DNA of 64,000 nucleotides, taken from positions 23,202,682 through 23,266,681 of the forward strand of contig CM055831.1 in NCBI GenBank assembly GCA_029582265.1, written 5' to 3'. Positions 60,301 through 64,000 of this stretch are shown here, piece by piece. The notes under the pieces are model-generated. The model was given only the letters and a program-made list of their open reading frames with translations. It made no database searches and was not told where the DNA came from. Numbering within the stretch: position 1 is the first letter of the stretch; every line of letters begins with the position of its first letter. Both the position numbers and the translations under genes were made by a program. Source of the DNA: Zoroaster sp. YZ-2022 (lineage: Eukaryota; Echinodermata; Asteroidea; Forcipulatida; Zoroasteridae).

Positions 60301-62387
60301 ATAATACTGCAAACAATAATGTCAATTTCGAACAATAACAAACACCTCATCAGTCTCCTGCCACCTACTGTCCCAAAAAACTCCCACTCAGTCTCATCTA
60401 TCCACCCGTCCTGTCGATCGGGTCTTGCCTAAAATTACGTTTGGACGAGTTATTACTACTTGGATGCCTAAGGAACACACAATGCAACTTTTGTATACAA
60501 TGACTACAATTAATGCGCATTTTCAGCTTATTTCAATATATATATCATAACTTTCTTAACACTAAACAAAGAATTTGGGACATCAGTGCCCAATATTATC
60601 AATACATCCGAAACCCATGTCAGCGTTTTCATCAAAAGCTTAACCTCTAGTTTATTTTGATTTTGTAAAAGTACTTCAGGTGTCGTTTGTTTTCCCCTGA
60701 AATTCAAGCCCTGATTATTAAAAATCATTGGTTTCAATGAATATTGACATTTTCAAGTACATGACGTACTGAAATAATGTGTATATATTGTGTATACAGT
60801 TGTCTAGAAAGCCCAATTGGGAACATAAACCATTCACCAGTTGGTGTCATTCGTAAACAATGAATAAGTGACATTCTACTGTAAAAGTGTAACATTGGCC
60901 ACTGTTTAGCATTTCCACTCACTAGCCTTTTTTATCGATGCCACACCCCCCTAGAAAATAACTCGAACAAAAACTAATGTGTGCACTTATAAAACAAGTA
61001 TAAAACTTACTTATCGTTTATCTTTTTGAAAATCATAGAGATGTATGTTTGCATATATTCAAACCTAATGATAGGGCCTAACATTTTTTTGTCATTTTCT
61101 CAAAAACATTCACAGGTTAGTTTTATGATACATTTCTGAAAACTAGACAGTTAAAATGCACACAATACTAAACGTGTGTGTTCCTTTTAATATTGGACCC
61201 AATAAAGTTAAACCAATTTCAAATGAGATGATTTTGTATAATTTTTTTTTTAAATGAATAACAATTAACCCTAACCCTCCTAAATCCTCTATAATCCTCC
61301 GGAGGATTTGGAGGATTTTGGAGGAATGAGGCACGTTCGAAAATCACCAATTGGAGGATTATGGAGGATTGAGGAGGGTCATGCATTTGATAGTGGAGGA
61401 TTGTGGAGGATTGAGGAAGCATGGTTCAAAGAAATCCTGGAGGATTGTGGAGGATTGAGGGCATAATGGAAATTTACTTTGGATGAATGTGGAGGATTAT
61501 GGAGGATTGTGAAGGATTGACAGAAACATAATCTTGTATCCTCCGGAGGATTTGGAGGATTTTGGAGGAATGAGGCACGTTCGAAAATCACCAATTGGAG
61601 GATTATGGAGGATTGAGGAGGGTCGTGCATTTGATAGTGGAGGATTATGAAGGATTGAGGCAGTGAGCTTCATGCATAAACTCAAGTTGGAGGATTATGA
61701 AGGATTGAGGCAGTGAGTTTCATGCACAAACACATTTCGGAGGATTATGAAGGATTGAGGAAGGTACCTGGTAATTAAGGCTAGGGAGTTAGGGTTAATG
61801 CCTGGTCTGGCTAATCAAGTAGGCCTAATGAAGACGTAGCTTGGACAGTCACCAATAAATATTTTAACATGGCCTTACTTAATTTTAAGTTCATGTTATA
61901 GGCTACCTAACATGCCTAATGTTAATTTATTAATAATTTATGCAATACCAATTGTTATTTTATATTAATAATGTAAATATCGGCCCAAGTTATTAAGTGG
62001 CTTGGTTGATGAAGGCTCAAACATGTCAAAATCACTTTTTTGTATTGATTTCTCTTTGGAGATGATTCAAGCCTGACACAACTTAGTGGTAGAGCTAGGC
62101 TGATGACTCAACTTATTCAACGCTAAAATTTCACTGCAATATATACAAATACAGTACGCCGAACATGGACCAACATCCATTTATACATTGTTAACCTTAT
62201 AAATAGGCCTACCAGTACCAGTACCACAGTACCAGTTTACATGCATTCCACATTTTGTCAGTTGTATTTGCCAATGCTAGGGAATGCCAATGTGACATTT
62301 GCACTGAATATTGATCGTTTAAATACTAACCATTTTAGCCGCTTCGGCCCACGTCCTACCCTTCCGACGTCTGTGTTTATCCTTCAT
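40294..62387 (-). CDS. ASXL: ASXL (Additional sex combs-like) Polycomb-group protein, complete, 11 coding exons, 1200 aa
   Basis: Minus-strand exons in transcript order: 62387-62331, 58476-58394, 54172-54064, 52836-52695, 51657-51337, 50291-49810, 49418-49391, 46875-46787, 44952-44843, 43787-43637, 42324-40294. They sum to 3603 nt with every junction in phase. Domains: N-terminal HARE-HTH (about 11-83), low-complexity Ser/Asp/His region, DEUBAD/ASXH (about 418-524), a long Ser/Gln-rich region, and an atypical PHD finger ending at the C terminus (1166-1197). Known role: nuclear scaffold whose DEUBAD activates the H2A-K119 deubiquitinase BAP1/Calypso. The start [18 protein letters not shown] closely matches vertebrate ASXL starts. 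The length is between fly Asx and vertebrate ASXL1-3 (roughly 1400-2200). As a single invertebrate-type gene it cannot be assigned to ASXL1, 2 or 3. Confidence 0.95.
43238..43603. mobile_element. Dispersed element with GGCTGTGC/GCACAGCC ends, copy 2
   Basis: Starts ggctgtgccgggtatccgg and ends gaaaacgcacagcc. The interior matches 9121-9480. It stops 34 bp from an ASXL exon donor (43637). Confidence 0.8.
43637..46875 (-). CDS. ASXL: ASXL exons 8-10, DEUBAD (ASXH) domain
   Basis: Exons 46875-46787, 44952-44843 and 43787-43637. They contain [46 protein letters not shown] and [18 protein letters not shown], then [12 protein letters not shown] and ending DPWK. This is the full-length DEUBAD that binds and activates BAP1/Calypso. 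The LLTLLP segment is the conserved NEF/LLP helix region. The intron between 44952 and 46787 carries a 97-bp minisatellite. Confidence 0.95.
44088..44753. mobile_element. GGTACAACATTGG-ended MITE, long copy, in ASXL intron
   Basis: agagaaggtacaacattagtg at the left and accaatgttgtaccatccctt at the right, 666 bp. Confidence 0.78.
45048..45610 (+). repeat. 97-bp minisatellite, about six units, in ASXL intron
   Basis: caaatgcaaagcatcc recurs at 45048, 45145, 45244, 45341, 45438 (as caaacgc) and 45525. Units are 97-99 bp with one short unit of 87. Units are highly similar and stay open in one minus frame, giving repeat-encoded ORFs that are not genes. Confidence 0.95.
45907..46260 (-). mobile_element. 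TTAA-bounded element, ACCATTTGAAACC family
   Basis: The right border AGGAGGGTTAA and left TTAA enclose repeated acaaggttttgtattagct. The reverse complement of its right part occurs at 34368-34592, and the left part recurs at 53024-53190. Confidence 0.72.
46394..46726 (-). mobile_element. tRNA-derived SINE, minus, diverged
   Basis: The SINE body and tRNA-like head (ggatgcgaacccac, cccacttgcccatgg) in reverse, 61 bp before the ASXL exon at 46787. Confidence 0.8.
46902..47471. mobile_element. TTAA/telomere-like-ended element with internal 44-bp tandem array
   Basis: Five to six copies of a 44-bp unit (ctccctaggcccatttgctt then acacataacctgaatcc) run from 46905 to about 47165. The rest matches 27076-27438 and 55187-55553. 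The right end reads GGTTAGGGTTAA. Confidence 0.85.
47668..48560. mobile_element. GGTACAACATTGG-type MITE split by a TTAA element
   Basis: The left part (gttaggtacaacatttgtaatgacc) and the part after 48447 (aaggctaacttgatgtgaaattg) form one diverged MITE. 47710-48447 is inserted between them. Confidence 0.6.
47710..48447. mobile_element. TTAA-bounded element with purine-rich interior
   Basis: TTAACCCTGCCAGACGCAGC at the left and GGAGGGTTAGGGTTAA at the right. Near the right end, gatgcgtctggcaggg is the inverse of the left. 47910-48070 is an (AAGAAGAAA)-type polypurine tract. Confidence 0.78.
48691..48960 (+). mobile_element. TA-flanked MITE, ACTACTCAAAACAATTTAGG family, copy 2
   Basis: 270 bp, same orientation and nearly the same sequence as 26355-26620, in an ASXL intron. 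Confidence 0.93.
49391..50291 (-). CDS. ASXL: ASXL exons 6-7, Asp/Thr/Ser-rich region and a 28-nt microexon
   Basis: Exon 50291-49810 opens [17 protein letters not shown] and is rich in Asp, Thr and Ser, ending NVPGFSGK. Microexon 49418-49391 (28 nt) encodes PRNREKKFS plus one base. It has clean ttcag and gtaag borders and is required to restore frame into the DEUBAD exon. The microexon is supported mainly by splice signals and phase. Confidence 0.8.
50655..50948 (-). mobile_element. TTAA-bounded MITE, CCCTCCTACTA family, copy 3 (inverted)
   Basis: Reverse complement of the family interior (ggtatatctagtgc-type block, gtcaacagtcaaaac) between TTAA at 50655 and 50945. One inner border is mutated to aaggttaa. 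Confidence 0.85.
51337..52836 (-). CDS. ASXL: ASXL exons 4-5, acidic/Ser and poly-His region
   Basis: Exons 52836-52695 and 51657-51337. The first reads [20 protein letters not shown] with a Glu/Asp/Ser-rich tail. The second contains a seven-His run (51491-51513 region) and ends with [16 protein letters not shown], matching the conserved L-P-R-V-V-L-T-P-L-K motif of vertebrate ASXL. The acceptor at 51657 lies inside a stretch with two alternative open frames. Only the frame used here reaches that motif and meets the next exon in phase. Confidence 0.85.
51670..51980. repeat. Dispersed repeat with 60-bp internal duplication, beside ASXL exon 5
   Basis: Copy of 36042-36318. The block gcctgggtctctctttggt with ggacaaa follows twice (51725 and 51786). 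It begins about 13 bp from the exon acceptor at 51657, so it must supply part of the acceptor region. Confidence 0.75.
53024..53190 (+). mobile_element. TTAA-starting fragment, ACCATTTGAAACC family
   Basis: Starts TTAACCCTCCTACTG and matches the left half of 45907-46260 (tgcccattggttttgtacac). The right end is not found. Confidence 0.65.
53400..53617. mobile_element. Foldback element, nearly complete palindrome
   Basis: ATAGACCTTATACATATGAC at the left and TCATATGCATAAGGTCTAT at the right. Inner arms (tcactcattggttcatgtat and complement) extend the hairpin almost to a centre of alternating gcgcgctgtgtgtatacg. Confidence 0.9.
53645..53914 (-). mobile_element. TA-flanked MITE, ACTACTCAAAACAATTTAGG family, copy 3 (inverted)
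   Basis: Same ends, with the interior in reverse orientation to the other two copies. One end has lost three bases (ggtgttacc for ggtgttccc-type). It sits 27 bp after the foldback element. Confidence 0.93.
54064..58476 (-). CDS. ASXL: ASXL exons 2-3, rest of HARE-HTH domain
   Basis: Exons 58476-58394 and 54172-54064. They read LKDIS then [20 protein letters not shown] and [16 protein letters not shown], matching the winged-helix HARE-HTH of ASXL proteins. The junction gives one residue fewer than the vertebrate K-E-M-R-S-G segment. The 4.2-kb intron between them holds several TTAA-bounded repeats. Confidence 0.92.
54204..54537 (+). mobile_element. TTAA-bounded MITE, CCCTCCTACTA family, copy 4, with SINE-tail insertion
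   Basis: TTAA borders at 54204 and 54534. The interior is the family sequence except for 54230-54272, where (AAT)n plus gtggacttatatagcgcac, a reversed SINE 3' tail, is inserted. Confidence 0.87.
54673..54896. mobile_element. TTAA-bounded element with four telomere-type repeats at its end
   Basis: The left end is TTAACCCTAACCCTAACCC continuing to four CCCTAA units; the right end is GGTTAGGGTTAA. The interior is unlike the other telomere-ended copies. Confidence 0.82.
55187..55553. mobile_element. TTAA/telomere-like-ended element, complete copy
   Basis: TTAACCCTAACTCCC at the left and GGTTAGGGTTAA at the right. The interior matches 27076-27438 almost base for base. It is the best reference copy for this subfamily. 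Confidence 0.88.
56649..56898. repeat. Dispersed repeat, copy 2 of 36735-36960
   Basis: Near-identical to the first copy and continuing into accgcaaaccgaaacgatat and gcaaagcctcaaaactt. That terminal block also occurs alone near 12935, 27700, 34030 and 56270. Confidence 0.85.
59014..60233. mobile_element. Candidate 1.2-kb element with GGGTTTCGGC/GCCGAAACCC ends
   Basis: Begins gggtttcggcctggtcgcc and ends gttgccgaaaccc. A block (caccatatgaaagcc then gtcatcattacgtcagtaaat) repeats three times, near 59153, 59396 and 59672. The phrase aactcgacctac recurs between them. There is no coding capacity. It lies in ASXL intron 1. Confidence 0.6.
61265..61798. mobile_element. TTAA/telomere-like-ended element built of GGAGGATT repeats
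   Basis: TTAACCCTAACCCTCC at the left and GAGTTAGGGTTAA at the right. The interior is a degenerate array of ggaggattatggaggattgagg with a longer duplicated block (61297-61390 and 61540-61640). It lies in ASXL intron 1. Confidence 0.87.
62331..62387 (-). CDS. ASXL: ASXL exon 1 (start codon, basic N terminus)
   Basis: ATG at 62387-62385 opens [19 protein letters not shown], followed by donor gttagt. The basic run and RTWAEAA are the conserved ASXL start. Joined to the exon at 58476 it continues [19 protein letters not shown]. The context before the ATG on the coding strand (gaaat) has the favourable purine at -3. Confidence 0.92.
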
Positions 62388-62484
62388 ATTTCTTTCTTTG
62401 TTGAATCGGAGACCGATTTGTGCTCAAGAAGGCTGAAAAAATGAAATATTTAACACCATTTCTACCATAGTCAGTTCCCTCTTT

Positions 62485-62494
62485 CCGCCATTTT
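62485..62494 (-). promoter_or_regulatory. YY1-type motif in ASXL 5' flank, with a short upstream ORF
   Basis: On the ASXL strand the sequence reads AAAATGGCGG, a match to the YY1 core common just downstream of housekeeping start sites. Its ATG would open a six-codon upstream ORF (MAERGN then stop) about 100 nt before the ASXL start. The function is inferred from the motif and position only. Confidence 0.4.
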
Positions 62495-62519
62495 GTATAA
62501 AACCAAACTGCTTTAACTT

Positions 62520-64000
62520 TTATTACATGGGGGTGAACATAAGCTTGACAATTATTTTATACGTTAGAAATATAAAATTTCTTATAAATATTCATAAATC
62601 AGGTAAAATAGTTATTATAATGTAATAAAAAATTACCACTACGAACTTTAATTCCAAAAAATTGCAGAAAATAACATAAATACAAACAACATTTACTATC
62701 AATCGTCCCTACAATTTAATGGTTGGATCCAAACAAAAGGTCGATGACCCTCTCAGTCATTTTGCGTACGATTTTTGTTCCCGAACGCTCTTCGGTAATT
62801 TTCGGGATTTTCCGTCACCTGGAAACAAGAAGCGGAATGGCGACCTACAGTTAATCGTGCACAGTAAACACTCGCACTCGGGAACAATGTTTTTGGAACG
62901 TTTAAGGTACTTAAGCTTTATCTTTTGTTAGGCAGAATATGAAAACAAATGTTAATATTTATTTACAGATATTTATGTGGTTAAATTCTGCCTTCTGTCA
63001 GTGAGTGTCACCAACAATGACCGTCCCTCCCTCCCAAACAACCGGACCTGTCAACATGGTCAATGACAATGAATGTGTTCCTTCCTCCTCCATCACTCAC
63101 TGCTCAATAGCCCTTCCGTATTTCATACCTCAACTAGTCAGCCTACAGTTAATAAGCCCACGGACATGGTGTTAGTCATGACAGTGTCAACAACAGGCTT
63201 TTTTCAAGTTTCAAATTAATTTCTCCACAGAATCACAATTAAAAGACGTTACTTTTGAATCAACGTTACATTTTAAATCTAAAATTGATTGCACTGTTAC
63301 TGTTAGTTTGCTTTGCAGATAATTCAGTAAACACTTTCATGGTAATAATATGCGCCACGTTTTTCACTGGGCAAAATTGTTTATTTCGAATGCTTGTTGC
63401 CGTCTGGGCAGCTGGGACCTGGCGCTTGAACACGCATGCATCTGGAAGGTATGTGAAGTTCATGTACCGGGTTGCAGACAGCAACCAGTGTTTGAAAAAC
63501 ATGTGCAGTGTTAAAAAAAACATGCACATATTACCGTGACATGGTATATTATGCACTTAAACGCTATCATGGTAATATTGCTATCTGTGACCCAGCACTC
63601 GAACTGGAAGTTCGACCTTCGGGTCACAGATGGCAACGCTTGTTTTAAATAAACAATTTTTGCCCTGTGAAAACCATGGCACATTTACCGTGAAAGTGTC
63701 TCTTGGAGACGTTCATTCCCCTGCATATGGGGCATGGATAATGTATCAGTCGCTAGGAACAGATACTATTAGTATTAGCATTTGAATCACCGTGCAGAAA
63801 TTGAACACAATGGAAGATTTGGAAAGAATGTCGTATCTGACCGCCACTTTTTAAGGTTTTTTGGGGAATCTTTTGCAACCACTAACCAGTTAAAAAATGA
63901 TTCTATCAATTTTTGGGGGTATAGAAAGCGAAAACTATCTTTAAAATCCACTTTTATGATGGTTTTCGGACTTTATTTCCCTTCTAAAAAAATCCTCCCC
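62520..64000. other. ASXL upstream flank, no gene recognised
   Basis: 62700-62930 is less AT-rich, with several CpGs and an open plus frame, and may be promoter-proximal. A short inverted repeat, ctatctgtgaccc (63581) and gggtcacagatgg (63621), is visible. Plus and minus ORFs at 63255-63556 have no domain, splice or composition support. Confidence 0.5.

Noticed and set aside
62719..62931. Divergent gene start opposite ASXL
   Set aside because: A 70-codon frame with some CpG but no recognisable motif; ATG plus donor-like gtactt at 62908 is too weak to call.
63255..63556. Overlapping plus and minus open frames of about 95 codons
   Set aside because: No signal peptide, domain, splice context or coding-like composition that distinguishes one strand from the other.

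Overview
The window is eukaryotic nuclear DNA from an intron-rich, repeat-rich animal genome. The gene content (an ENPP-type ectonucleotidase and an ASXL Polycomb-group gene with PHD finger), the tRNA-derived SINEs with TTA-repeat tails and the dense short TIR elements suggest a marine invertebrate deuterostome (echinoderm or hemichordate). That placement is inference, and I cannot name the species. Nearly all short ORFs in the window are repeat or intron noise.

Layout. (1) 706-1719, plus strand: the last two coding exons of an ENPP gene that begins before the window. (2) 1720-6500: an intergenic tract of transposon remnants plus a six-copy 155-bp tandem array. (3) 6535-28941, plus strand: a complete second ENPP gene. 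Its 25 coding exons join in one frame to 842 residues, with a type II membrane anchor, a Thr/Pro linker, an intact metallo-phosphodiesterase domain and a nuclease-like C-terminal domain, but no somatomedin-B domains between anchor and enzyme. (4) 28942-40293: intergenic, mainly repeats, with one possible signal-peptide exon at 36480-36645. (5) 62387-40294, minus strand: a complete ASXL gene. Its 11 coding exons join in frame to 1200 residues with HARE-HTH, DEUBAD (ASXH) and C-terminal PHD domains. (6) 62388-64000: the ASXL 5' flank with a YY1-type motif, then non-coding sequence.

The two ENPP genes lie head to tail and share exon boundaries and phases, so they are tandem duplicates. They are expected to hydrolyse extracellular nucleotides or phosphodiesters at the cell surface. 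ASXL is convergent with them and should act in the nucleus as partner of the BAP1/Calypso H2A deubiquitinase. I see no functional link between the two loci.

Introns and intergenic DNA are packed with short non-autonomous elements whose ends can be read directly: hAT-like copies with 8-bp target duplications, TA-flanked mariner-like MITEs, several TTAA-bounded families (one ending in telomere-like TTAACCCTAA), foldbacks and SINEs, often nested. Exon coordinates come from splice signals, reading phase and family knowledge. They are consistent over all junctions but have not been tested against transcripts.
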